This document shows, piece by piece, positions 55,140 to 63,316 of a DNA stretch of 64,000 bases. Origin of the DNA: Bacteroidetes bacterium GWC2_46_850. Lineage in GTDB: Bacteria > Bacteroidota > Bacteroidia > Bacteroidales > Dysgonomonadaceae. Position 1 is the first letter of the stretch. Each line of letters opens with the position of its first letter. The translations under genes were made by a program, and so were the position numbers. The notes beneath the pieces were generated by a model. It was given only the letters and a program-made list of their open reading frames with translations, ran no database searches and was not told the origin of the DNA. The stretch lies in the NCBI GenBank assembly GCA_001768325.1, contig MENQ01000023.1, positions 177,150 to 241,149 on the forward strand, read 5' to 3'.

Positions 55140-56306
55140 TTATTTTGAAGCATTTTGGTGAAGCCACCGATTGGGGGTGGTACCGGTAATTTTCTTGAAG
55201 TTCCGGTAAAAGGAGACTTCGTTGGCAAACCCCGATTGTTCACTGATTTCGATCATGGAGGGAGCGGATGCGGAATCGGTCATCATGCTCTGTGCATACC
55301 CTATGCGATATCGGTTGATATAATCTGAAAAAGATAACCCCAGTTCCTGGTTAATGTGATTTGAAACATAGGTCCTGTTGCTACCCAGATGAATGGCAAT
55401 ATCGGAAATGTGTAAATCTTTCTGCCTGAAAAGCTGTTCTTCTTCCATCAGTCGCTTCAAACGAATGTCGAGGATGGTTGTGTCTGGATTGCTGGTCCTC
55501 TCTGTTTCGGTTTCCTCCATGCAGATATAATCAGCTTCCTTACAGAAATCTGTCGCGCTGAAATGTAGAGTGTAGGCCATGTAGCTGACCAAAAAAAGCA
55601 TGCTTCCAAAAATGAGTGATGGGATTACCAGAAACCACGACTCGCGGATAAAGAACTCCCTGCCCAGCAGGTTGGCAGTGCTCGAGAAGATGGCGAACAG
55701 TATAAAAATTAGCAGTAATTTTTGTACCTGAGCCAGGGTCCTGTTTTCGGTGTCGGCATAATAATTGGAAACCTCCCGGTTGAACCGGGACAGCTTCTGA
55801 TGCCCATAAAACGCAACCGGAAGCAGCTGCAGGATAAACAGTACCTTGGTGGCTTTAATTCTGACATTCTGAGCCTGTTCGGCAAAGGAGAGAAAAAATA
55901 AACCATCGGTTTTCTGAAAAAAATGATGATTTACAAAACTGATTCGCTCCGCTTCATTCAGCATACCATAGAAAATAACAGACAGCACACTGACAATCAG
56001 TGCTGGCAGGAGGACCCAATAATTCCTCAGACTAAACTGTCTGATGCTGGTAAGTCTGCAAATATAGAGATAGTAGAGCGGATAAACCGCCAGGGAGCAG
56101 AAGGTGTAGAAACTCTCAATCAGACTGTAGAGATAGATATAGCGATGAAAATAAACCGCGTGTGAGAAATAGAGAAAAGTACATGCCAGCAAGAAGTATG
56201 TAAAGAATTTTTTAGCTGGATCCACATGTTTCTTTTGGATGATAAATAATATCAGCCAAAAGAAACAAACGTAAAACGGTAAACCAGAAAAAAAATTCTG
56301 TAACAT
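55140..56306 (-). CDS. Membrane-anchored AraC-family regulator (7TM-like sensor)
   Basis: A 388-residue protein. The first 240 residues are hydrophobic with about seven predicted membrane helices (for example GLPFYVCFFWLILFIIQ and YILFAIFSSTANLLG-type segments). The last 100 form an AraC HTH domain: LHISDIAIHLGSNRTYVSNHINQELGLSFSDYINRYRIGYAQ is quoted here in parts, and the second helix-turn-helix includes ISEQSGFANEVSFYRNFKKITG. The fusion puts a sensor in the membrane next to a DNA-binding domain, as in other Bacteroidota regulators. Its target may be the metallopeptidase gene just downstream, or the divergent surface-lipoprotein genes. Confidence 0.88.
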   Translation of the reverse strand: MLQNFFSGLPFYVCFFWLILFIIQKKHVDPAKKFFTYFLLACTFLYFSHAVYFHRYIYLYSLIESFYTFCSLAVYPLYYLYICRLTSIRQFSLRNYWVLLPALIVSVLSVIFYGMLNEAERISFVNHHFFQKTDGLFFLSFAEQAQNVRIKATKVLFILQLLPVAFYGHQKLSRFNREVSNYYADTENRTLAQVQKLLLIFILFAIFSSTANLLGREFFIRESWFLVIPSLIFGSMLFLVSYMAYTLHFSATDFCKEADYICMEETETERTSNPDTTILDIRLKRLMEEEQLFRQKDLHISDIAIHLGSNRTYVSNHINQELGLSFSDYINRYRIGYAQSMMTDSASAPSMIEISEQSGFANEVSFYRNFKKITGTTPNRWLHQNASK

Positions 56307-56378
56307 ACGTGCCCTGTTTTCTTCTCAATACTTGTCTTTATCTGGTATTATGCAAGTAAACATACAATGATTTTACGC

Positions 56379-57983
56379 TCAGAATCCAAAATCATCTATT
56401 ACCACATCCTCGACTTTTTCTTTTTTAATTTCAACGGTGTTTTGGATCGCCAATCCTTCCACATAAATGGCTTTAAAAGGAATGGCAGGACAAACATATT
56501 CGCATCCGCCACATCCGACGCAGATAGAAGTATCTGTTTCCGGAATGGTGAGTACGCCCTTGTAGGGAACCATGCGGACTGCCTGGGTGGGGCAGTGTTC
56601 CGAACATGCCCCACAACTTGTTTCATCGTAGTAAACAATGCAGTTTTCGATGATAAACTGCACTTGTCCCATCTGTGTATGATTTTTTTCTTCTTTTGTC
56701 AGTGGTTGTATTGCTCCTGTTGGGCATACATCGCCACAGATGATGCAGTCGTAGTTGCAAAACCCCCGATCGAAATAGAGCTTGGGTTGCATAATTCCCC
56801 CCGGGCCATATTCCAGGAAAGCAGGCTTTATCACATGACTGGGACACTTGCTCACACAAAGATGGCAGGAGATACACTTCTCCCGCAGGTGATCGAAAGA
56901 GACGGCACCCGGAGGAGCGATGGGCACCTGTCTTTTGAGTTCTTTTTTTTGGAGAAGCCCGTTTGTAACTTCCTGTGCGATCAGGTTCCCCGCAGCCAGG
57001 CCGGTGACCAGCGATGCCGACAGAAAGCGGCGTTTGGACTCATCTACCTGTTTCGTCATCGTGAACGAATTTTCTGTTATCTCCGAAATTTCCGATCTTC
57101 CCATTTTTTCATCAGGCAGGTATTTGTGAACTGCTGCAGTTTGAACTATCCTCTTTTTCAATGGACTGACAAACTGATATTTCATGGCATCACGGTGACA
57201 ACTTTCGATGCAGTTAAAGCAGGTGATACACCGGCTGTGATCGATCTGTTTGTTTTTGGAATCAATGCACGATGCTTTACACTTCATGGTGCACAGGCCG
57301 CACATATTACATTTGTCATCCACAAACTGAATTTTACACAGGGAATATTTGCTCAGAAAACCGAGCGTGGTACCCACCGGACAAATCGTGTTGCAATAAG
57401 TCCTGCCGTTGCGCCAGGCCAGATAGCCGACCAATCCCAGCGTAATAAGAGCTGTTGCCGATGAGAAAATGCTTAGCGAATAGATGCTTACCTTGTAAAA
57501 TGCGTAATTATTGAAGGAGGTAAAAATGGTTTCCAGTAAATTGTTCCCTGCTAGATAAGCCGGGCGCAGCAGATGGGTGATCATTCTCCCGTATGCTCCG
57601 TAAGGATCGAGCAGACCCACCAGAAAAGCAAATCCAAAAATGAACGCCACAACCGTAGCAGCCAGGATGCTCCAGCGGAGGATGCTTTTTGCTTTGCTGT
57701 AGGTATATTTTTTTTTACGGGTGAATCTTTTGGATAGCCATGCTACCATATCCTGATAAACACCCATCGGACAGATGGATGAACAATAAACCCTGCCAAA
57801 AAGTAACGTGAGCAATAGCAGCGATACAAGAATCAGCACGTTAAACGCCAGCAGCGCGGGTATAAACTGTATCTTCGCCAGAAAGCTGAAACTTTCCGGT
57901 AGAAACTCCCTGAAATCGAGGAAATAAAGGGTAATCAGGGAGAATAGCAGAAGTGACAGGATAACACGGATTTTCTTTAACAT
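56379..57983 (-). CDS. Membrane polyferredoxin (NapH/NosR-like 4Fe-4S protein)
   Basis: A 534-residue integral membrane iron-sulfur protein. About five N-terminal helices are punctuated by two CxxxCP motifs (GRVYCSSICPMG and GRTYCNTICPVG), as in NapH/NosR-type proteins. Six cysteine clusters of ferredoxin type follow: CNMCGLCTMKC, CITCFNCIESC, CISCHLCVSKCP, CNYDCIICGDVCP, CGACSEHCP and CVGCGGCEYVCP. Such proteins pass electrons from the membrane to a partner. The gene is 22 bases downstream of a DUF362 gene and shares its transcript. Its last 49 bases are the right-hand copy of the direct repeat described at 47620. Confidence 0.9.
   Translation of the reverse strand: MLKKIRVILSLLLFSLITLYFLDFREFLPESFSFLAKIQFIPALLAFNVLILVSLLLLTLLFGRVYCSSICPMGVYQDMVAWLSKRFTRKKKYTYSKAKSILRWSILAATVVAFIFGFAFLVGLLDPYGAYGRMITHLLRPAYLAGNNLLETIFTSFNNYAFYKVSIYSLSIFSSATALITLGLVGYLAWRNGRTYCNTICPVGTTLGFLSKYSLCKIQFVDDKCNMCGLCTMKCKASCIDSKNKQIDHSRCITCFNCIESCHRDAMKYQFVSPLKKRIVQTAAVHKYLPDEKMGRSEISEITENSFTMTKQVDESKRRFLSASLVTGLAAGNLIAQEVTNGLLQKKELKRQVPIAPPGAVSFDHLREKCISCHLCVSKCPSHVIKPAFLEYGPGGIMQPKLYFDRGFCNYDCIICGDVCPTGAIQPLTKEEKNHTQMGQVQFIIENCIVYYDETSCGACSEHCPTQAVRMVPYKGVLTIPETDTSICVGCGGCEYVCPAIPFKAIYVEGLAIQNTVEIKKEKVEDVVIDDFGF
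56383..56431. repeat. 49-bp direct repeat, right copy
   Basis: This stretch forms the coding 3' end of the polyferredoxin gene and matches 47620-47668 at 48 of 49 bases in direct orientation, offset exactly 8763 bases. It forms the right border of a block made of two surface lipoproteins, a small protein, a metallopeptidase lipoprotein and an AraC regulator. No integrase lies between the copies. Confidence 0.85.
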
Positions 57984-58005
57984 GATATGATTGCTTCTTG
58001 AAGGT

Positions 58006-58947
58006 CTATATTCGCAACCGCTTTATATTCAGGTTCTCGAGGTTCATTGTCCCCACGCCAAGCTCCTGGCCTTTGGAGATGTGGCTCACTTTCTCAAGCG
58101 GCATCTCCCGTGCCTGGTTGAAGAAATTGGCTGCGGCGGTATCGGCAGCGATGATATCCTGCGACAGAAAAAGACCTTTTGACAGGACCACATCGGAGAG
58201 AGATTTGCCCCTGGGTCCGCTGGTTTTCATCAGCCGATAGGCATCCACCACATTCAGCACAGGGCGTTTGGCATAGGTACATACATCGGCAATACACTGT
58301 TGCAAGTCGTTGGCATGGAAAAAGCCTCTGTCCCACACAATGCCCATGTAATTTTTCATGGAGATGGTCAGTTGTGCACCGCCGTGATTTTTCAATATGG
58401 GTACGTTGATCCATTTGTCGCTGTCCACGATGGCCTGATGAATTTTTGCACTTTTCAGGCTTTTCCCTTTGGGGATGGAGACAGCTTTATAATAGGATTC
58501 CTGGTGTGCCGGCACCACTTTTGCACCTGCCTTTTTGGCTGCTTCCTCGATGCCGCTGTTGCTGTATGATTTGCGCCAGTCGTCACAGGTATGATCAAAA
58601 ACAGTTACTTCCGATGCGCCTGCATCGAAACATTGTCTGATGATTTCTGCTACCAGCTTCGGATTGGTGTTGGCAGCCATTTCAACTGGCTGATCCCACC
58701 CGATGTTGGGTTTTACACACACTTTGTCGCCTTTGCTAATAAAAGCTTTCATTCCTCCCATCTCAGCGATGGCCTTGCGGAACATTGCTTCCGGTTCGCC
58801 TCCCATTACGGCGACCAGGTCATATTTCGATGCAGCCTGGGTAGTCTCAAACGACTGGGTGAGCAAGCTCATCGCATCCGCATCCTTGATGGTGGTGATT
58901 GCCGCTCCGGTGAGGGCTATCGCCCGTAAAAAATTTCGTCTGTCCAT
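58006..58947 (-). CDS. Tat-exported DUF362 protein
   Basis: A 313-residue protein with a twin-arginine signal (MDRRNFLRAIALTGAAITT). The mature part matches DUF362: GDKVCVKPNIGWDQP, AGASEVTVFDHTCDDWR, PILKNHGGAQLTISMKNYMG and VLNVVDAYRLM (in parts). In some species DUF362 proteins are fused to or paired with 4Fe-4S ferredoxin domains, matching the polyferredoxin gene that follows after 22 bases. Tat export suggests a pre-folded or cofactor-bearing protein acting outside the inner membrane. Function is unknown. Confidence 0.9.
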   Translation of the reverse strand: MDRRNFLRAIALTGAAITTIKDADAMSLLTQSFETTQAASKYDLVAVMGGEPEAMFRKAIAEMGGMKAFISKGDKVCVKPNIGWDQPVEMAANTNPKLVAEIIRQCFDAGASEVTVFDHTCDDWRKSYSNSGIEEAAKKAGAKVVPAHQESYYKAVSIPKGKSLKSAKIHQAIVDSDKWINVPILKNHGGAQLTISMKNYMGIVWDRGFFHANDLQQCIADVCTYAKRPVLNVVDAYRLMKTSGPRGKSLSDVVLSKGLFLSQDIIAADTAAANFFNQAREMPLEKVSHISKGQELGVGTMNLENLNIKRLRI

Positions 58948-58995
58948 ATGGTTGAATTTTGTTATTGATTTTCCAGTTGTTGTTTCTGTTTATCT

Positions 58996-59003
58996 CAAAC
59001 TTA
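58996..59003 (-). promoter_or_regulatory. Candidate -7 promoter box (TAAGTTTG) for DUF362-polyferredoxin
   Basis: The minus strand 59003-58996 reads TAAGTTTG, a full TAnnTTTG match, about 49 bases ahead of the DUF362 start. A short CGTGC/GCACG hairpin lies just upstream (59023-59037), between the receptor gene and this box. DUF362-polyferredoxin may therefore be transcribed apart from the receptor. Confidence 0.45.
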
Positions 59004-59055
59004 TATCGATCTCCCGCGTCGTGCTGATTGCACGGGCAGAATAACTACAGACTAT

Positions 59056-60945
59056 TCAAATATGTATCCGTAATCCTCCGAAAACGGTGGCGCCGGGCAT
59101 CGGGTATCCGGCATTAATTTCGTAATCCTGGTTGAGAAGGTTCTCTCCCCTTAAAAAGAGGTTTAACCAGTCGGATGCTTTGTAATTCATCCGTACATTC
59201 CATAGCAGGACATTTTCTTTTACAGGCTCAGGGTTTACCTTCGTGTATAGAGCTCCCAGATATTGCAGGCCGGTAGAAAGATTCCAGCGTCCCATGGAAT
59301 GATCTCCACCCACATAAAGTTTATGTTCCGGTACCCCTGCTATTTTATAAGTCATATCCAGCAGGCTGTAGTTCGCCGAGAAGCGGAGATGATTCGTTGC
59401 CTGGTAGTTTGCCGAAAGCTCAAAGCCCTTGTTTTCAACCTTGCCGGTGTTTTCCCATTTGCCAATATTAGGTTGTGGTTGCCGGATCATATTGTCACCT
59501 TTGATATAGAAGAGGTTCAGACCAAAACTTACCCTTGCCTCCGGTAGTGATTGCAACAGCGATATTTCGTAGTTCATCAATCGTTCCGGCTTCAGTTCAG
59601 CATTTTGGGGTGGGAACATATACATTTCGCGAATAGTAGGATTTCGAAACCCCTTGCTGGCAACTGCCTTTATTGAGGTGGTAGTGGTAGGAGTGAAGCT
59701 GAGTCCCAGCTGCGGAATCCATTCCGATCCGTTTATTTCGTGGTGATCAAGCCGTACACCGGCATTCATGGTGAGTCGCTCATCCAGCACACGCTGTTGC
59801 AGATTCAGATAACCCGCCATGTTGTTGAGGTGTACATCGGCCAGATCCACGTTGTCCGCTCCATCGGGAAACCTGTTCCAGGCTTTACCGCCAAAACGCT
59901 GAAAATCGAACCCTGCGGTTGTTTTATTTCCTGCGAAGAAAGAATAAGACTGGTAGGCCGAAAACCCAAACATTTGATCGTCGGAACGAAACCGATATAC
60001 AGGCGGCAAGCCGGATGAAAGAACGGATATCCCGTCGTTTATCTCGTGTGAGCCAAAATTGTAGAAAAACTTCACGGCTCCCGATGTCCGGGCATACTCA
60101 TTTTCCAGCGCAGCAGAGGTCATACCACGTAAGATATCGGCATCGTTATCGATCATTGGGTTTGAAGCAGTTCCCGGATTTGAGCTCATTGTTTTCGACA
60201 GATTCACATCCACAAAGCTGCTCCAGTTTGTACCAAGGTCGTATCCCGCTTTGGCATATCCATTAAACTGCTCAAAGTCCATATTTTCACGGTGTCCGTC
60301 GGAGCGGTTATAACCCAGGTTCCCGTTTATATGAAACTGATTTTTTCTGAATGCGGTTGAAACTTCCGCACTCAGAGTGTTGTAACTTCCGTAAGAAAGC
60401 TGTGCAGACTGATGGCTGCCGTCAGTTTTCTGTTTTTTTGTGATGATGTTGATTACCCCGCCCATCGCGTTGGAACCATAGAGCATCGAGGCGGGACCCC
60501 GCACTACCTCCACCCGTTCGGTCATCATCGACTGGTAGCTGTCGGCCAGTGGATGTCCCATTAACCCCATATACTGAGGATGGCCGTCAATCAGTACCAG
60601 TACCCCGGCCGTAGGAGTGCCGCCGATACCACGCATACTCATTCCACCTGCTGCCCCGTTGGCAACTCCATATCCCATCACACCGCGTTGTGAGATAAAG
60701 AGTCCGGGCACCTCTTCAGTAAGCAGGGGCAAGAGAGAAGGTTGCATCCTCTCTGCTATTTTTTCTTCAGAGATCACTGTGATGCTCATCGGCACATTTC
60801 GAAGATTTACTTTCGGCATGGTGCCTGTCACAACCACCTCATCGAGGCGAATGGTATCATTGCTTTCTACAGGCTCTCTGTTTTCGGCCAGCAACGGGTT
60901 GGCTGCCAGCAGGCTTAAAGCCAGGAAGAATATGCATTTGTTCAT
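59056..60945 (-). CDS. TonB-dependent outer-membrane receptor
   Basis: A 629-residue receptor with a signal peptide (1-20) and a plug domain containing RLDEVVVTGTMPK, MSMRGIGGTPTAGVLVLIDG and VEVVRGPASMLYGSNAMGGVINIITKK (each in part). The 22-strand-type barrel follows and ends in FGGLRIHI. No carboxypeptidase-like N-domain precedes the plug, so it is a CirA/BtuB/FepA-sized receptor rather than a SusC protein. A run of hydrophobic residues is in GVANGAAGGMSMRG. It overlaps the phosphoribosyltransferase gene by 4 bases (ATGA), so it belongs to that operon. Substrate is unknown. Confidence 0.9.
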   Translation of the reverse strand: MNKCIFFLALSLLAANPLLAENREPVESNDTIRLDEVVVTGTMPKVNLRNVPMSITVISEEKIAERMQPSLLPLLTEEVPGLFISQRGVMGYGVANGAAGGMSMRGIGGTPTAGVLVLIDGHPQYMGLMGHPLADSYQSMMTERVEVVRGPASMLYGSNAMGGVINIITKKQKTDGSHQSAQLSYGSYNTLSAEVSTAFRKNQFHINGNLGYNRSDGHRENMDFEQFNGYAKAGYDLGTNWSSFVDVNLSKTMSSNPGTASNPMIDNDADILRGMTSAALENEYARTSGAVKFFYNFGSHEINDGISVLSSGLPPVYRFRSDDQMFGFSAYQSYSFFAGNKTTAGFDFQRFGGKAWNRFPDGADNVDLADVHLNNMAGYLNLQQRVLDERLTMNAGVRLDHHEINGSEWIPQLGLSFTPTTTTSIKAVASKGFRNPTIREMYMFPPQNAELKPERLMNYEISLLQSLPEARVSFGLNLFYIKGDNMIRQPQPNIGKWENTGKVENKGFELSANYQATNHLRFSANYSLLDMTYKIAGVPEHKLYVGGDHSMGRWNLSTGLQYLGALYTKVNPEPVKENVLLWNVRMNYKASDWLNLFLRGENLLNQDYEINAGYPMPGATVFGGLRIHI

Positions 60946-61343
60946 ATGATCCAGGGAAATTTAAAACAGGACTCATCGTAGAGCGAATAATCCGCCTTGC
61001 CATTCACAGCGAAGGTTTTAATTTGCTTTGCACCCTGTAAAAGATCGATGGCGAATTGTACAGTCGCCCCTGTTTTTACACGATCCTCTACCAGTAGAAT
61101 GGTTTTGTTCCTGTAGTCGAAGTCGACCGGTGAAACCAGCTTCGGTGAATCGTACTTCGGCTTCTGCAATGGATCGCGCAGGTTTATTTTTAAAAGTTGT
61201 ATTTCTGTGTTCAACTGTTGGTTGATGATCGCAGCCGGGATAATACCCCCATTGGCGATGGCGACAATCATATCGAAGGTTTCGAGAAATTGAATCTCCC
61301 GAAACCGTTGCATAACCTCTTCGAATGATTTGGCTTCCGTCAT
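60942..61343 (-). CDS. Type I phosphoribosyltransferase-domain protein
   Basis: A 133-residue protein with a phosphoribosyltransferase fold. The PRPP-binding motif is LLVEDRVKTGAT (usually xxDDxxxTGxT, here ED). An early IVAIANGGIIPA matches the loop preceding it, and the C-terminal FKFPWII resembles purine PRTases of the Hpt1/COG2236 type. It may salvage a nucleobase or nucleobase-like compound brought in by its neighbours. It lies 2 bases after the ECF S-component gene and overlaps the receptor gene by 4. Confidence 0.83.
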   Translation of the reverse strand: MTEAKSFEEVMQRFREIQFLETFDMIVAIANGGIIPAAIINQQLNTEIQLLKINLRDPLQKPKYDSPKLVSPVDFDYRNKTILLVEDRVKTGATVQFAIDLLQGAKQIKTFAVNGKADYSLYDESCFKFPWII

Positions 61344-61345
61344 TG

Positions 61346-61855
61346 TTAATTTTTAGCCAATGCTTTCAATACAAAATAACCACCCATAAGCTGGATCAAC
61401 ATGCCAGGCAGTCCGATGCGGAAATCTTGTACTGCCATCAGGAGGTTCTGGGTCATTGCCCATTCAATACCGGTACCGACGATCTGATAGGCAAGGATAG
61501 CCAGCAGGATACCTACCAGTGATACTTTGCCGAAACGTTTGGCAACCATGGCTGCAGCAATGGCCAGGATGGCCGACTTAATGATAATAGCCGGCAGTAC
61601 TGCCACAGGAGGCATGCCAAATAACAGGTTGTTTACCAACGGAGAGAGAATAGCGGTGAGCAGTCCCACATGAATGCCATATTTATAAGCAGCAATCAGG
61701 GTGAAGAAATAGATGGGCAGAAAGATAAATCCACCCTGTGGAACAAGATGTGCCAACTGTGGTAGCAGCAGATTACCGACTATAAATATCGCTGCGAACA
61801 GATAAGTCTTTGTGTTGGTCAGGTTGAGCGTGTACAATTTGGCTGTTGTTGACAT
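61346..61855 (-). CDS. ECF transporter S-component-like membrane protein
   Basis: A 169-residue protein with about five or six membrane helices. The pattern YLFAAIFIVGNLLLPQLAH, LPIYFFTLIAAYKYG and LLTAILSPLVNNLLFGMPP (in parts) is that of substrate-binding S components of energy-coupling factor transporters. No EcfA or EcfT gene is nearby, so it would use a shared energising module. ATG at 61855 was chosen; codons farther upstream would add a tail outside the conserved region. It is the first gene of the operon that continues with the phosphoribosyltransferase and TonB receptor. Confidence 0.8.
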   Translation of the reverse strand: MSTTAKLYTLNLTNTKTYLFAAIFIVGNLLLPQLAHLVPQGGFIFLPIYFFTLIAAYKYGIHVGLLTAILSPLVNNLLFGMPPVAVLPAIIIKSAILAIAAAMVAKRFGKVSLVGILLAILAYQIVGTGIEWAMTQNLLMAVQDFRIGLPGMLIQLMGGYFVLKALAKN

Positions 61856-61893
61856 AATAGGTTGTATTATAATGTTGTTATATATTTTCCCCC

Positions 61894-61946
61894 GCATAAG
61901 CAAATTACATAGCATACAAATCTATGCATAAAAACTCATTTTATGC
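61894..61946. repeat. Cluster of GCATA/TATGC elements upstream of the ECF operon
   Basis: Five GCATA or TATGC units occur in 53 bases (61894, 61912, 61923, 61926, 61942). They include an 8-bp perfect dyad, GCATAAAA at 61926-61933 and TTTTATGC at 61939-61946. They lie 39-91 bases ahead of the ECF start codon, where a promoter is expected, so they may be operator sites. No riboswitch consensus was recognised in the 155-base region. Confidence 0.5.
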
Positions 61947-62010
61947 CGGTGATGGTTGTTATTTTTTATTTAAAAAAGGAAAAATAGCGATGTGAAATGC
62001 TTAATGGAAA

Positions 62011-63171
62011 TCATTTAAAGAGCATCGGGAGAAATTCCGTCAGGTAGATTCTCCAGTTTCTCCAGGTATGTCCTCCTTCCGATTCCCGGTAGACATATTC
62101 AAAGTGCATTGAATCGAGTTTGTTTCTGTAATCGACATTTGCCTGATACAAAAAATCATCTTTCCCGATGGCTATCCAGTAAAGCTTGTAACCGTTATTC
62201 TTTTGAACGGAAAGGGTAGCCTCTATGTTTTGATAAACGGGCGATTGTACCTTCTCGTCTGGCATGATCGCGGCAGAGAAAAGTCCCATGTAATCGAATG
62301 TGTTGGGATGATACCGTGAAATATGGAGGGTGTGAAAACCACCCATGGAGAGTCCCGCGATGGCTCTGCCCGTTTTGTCAGGAATGGTACGATAGCCGGC
62401 ATCCACGAAATCAATGATCTCCCGAAAAGTTTTCTCATATGTTCCATCCATGGTGTGGGGCAGTTGAAATTGTGGCTTGTAAAATCCTTGTGATGACTCT
62501 CCTGGTGCGGCTTCCTGTGCTACGTTGCCATTGGGCATTACCATGATCATCGGTTCTGCTTTACCGGCAGCAATCAGATTATCGAGAATCTGAGAGGCTC
62601 TGCCCAGCGTCATCCAGGCCTCCTCGTCGCCACCCATACCGTGCAGCAGGTAGAGCACCGGATAGCTGGAACTGCTATTTTCATAACCGGGAGGTGTGTA
62701 AATGGTGATCCTGCGGTTCATCTTATTTCTCGGAGATGCATACCACCGTTTCGTCACCGTACCGTGTGGAACATCATTGACCTTGTACAGATCGGCTTGA
62801 CCATCGCCAATGAGAAATATATTGAGTGTGCTTGCCACATCGCGGCGGTAATAAACGTTGTTGGGATCGTTCATTGGCAGCCCATCCACAACAAAAGAAT
62901 AGGTGTAGAGCTCGGAGGGTAGCGGCTCCGTGGTATGGGACCAGACACCATCGGCATCTTTTGTCATATTTTGTTTCCCCTGAGTCAGGAAATCTCCCGT
63001 AACCGTTACGGTATTCGCGTTGGGAGCCATTAAACGGAATGTGACGGTCTTGTTGGCGTGAATCTCCGGAGAGATTACTTCACGCCTCTCCCCAAAAGGA
63101 AGGTTTTCCTGTGCGCGCATCTGAAGCGACAAAAGCAATACAACCAAAATATAAAAACAGCGCATCTTCAT
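62011..63171 (-). CDS. Secreted CE1-type esterase with N-terminal CBM48-like domain
   Basis: A 386-residue exported esterase (signal peptide 1-20). Residues about 40-120 resemble an early-set immunoglobulin-like domain (VTFRLMAPNANTVTVTGDF, DGVWSHTTEPL), seen in front of many feruloyl and acetyl esterases. The catalytic domain has the oxyanion loop LLHGMGG, nucleophile S275 (GLSMGG), likely D338/D339 (IGKDDFLY) and H368 (GGHTWRNW). It probably removes feruloyl or acetyl groups from plant polysaccharides. A TATATTTG -7 box is 44 bases upstream. Confidence 0.88.
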   Translation of the reverse strand: MKMRCFYILVVLLLSLQMRAQENLPFGERREVISPEIHANKTVTFRLMAPNANTVTVTGDFLTQGKQNMTKDADGVWSHTTEPLPSELYTYSFVVDGLPMNDPNNVYYRRDVASTLNIFLIGDGQADLYKVNDVPHGTVTKRWYASPRNKMNRRITIYTPPGYENSSSSYPVLYLLHGMGGDEEAWMTLGRASQILDNLIAAGKAEPMIMVMPNGNVAQEAAPGESSQGFYKPQFQLPHTMDGTYEKTFREIIDFVDAGYRTIPDKTGRAIAGLSMGGFHTLHISRYHPNTFDYMGLFSAAIMPDEKVQSPVYQNIEATLSVQKNNGYKLYWIAIGKDDFLYQANVDYRNKLDSMHFEYVYRESEGGHTWRNWRIYLTEFLPMLFK

Positions 63172-63221
63172 ATGTTATTCAGATTTTTTAGATTTCATCC
63201 CCTTGTTGTATAAGAATAATG

Positions 63222-63229
63222 CAAATATA
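63222..63229 (-). promoter_or_regulatory. Candidate -7 promoter box (TATATTTG) for the CE1-like esterase
   Basis: The minus strand 63229-63222 reads TATATTTG, a full TAnnTTTG match, about 51 bases ahead of the esterase start codon. No good -33 TTTG is seen. Confidence 0.5.
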
Positions 63230-63284
63230 GCGATTCATTTGAATTAATCACCCTGCAGGAGAGGCGATTTATCTGTTTTATCGA

Positions 63285-63292
63285 TATCTTTG
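63285..63292 (+). promoter_or_regulatory. Candidate -7 promoter box (TATCTTTG) for crcB
   Basis: TATCTTTG matches TAnnTTTG and would start transcription near 63299, 18 bases ahead of the crcB ATG. The leader is too short to hold a fluoride riboswitch. Confidence 0.45.
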
Positions 63293-63316
63293 CAATCTGC
63301 AATAACGATTGGATAT

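Noticed and set aside
61856..62010. Cobalamin, TPP or similar riboswitch before the ECF operon
   Set aside because: No conserved core such as the B12 box or TPP motifs could be recognised; only short GCATA/TATGC repeats are present.
63200..63316. Fluoride riboswitch ahead of crcB
   Set aside because: The consensus elements (GGxGATGG start and the GCTGATGACTCCTA-like end) are absent, and the predicted leader is only about 18 bases.
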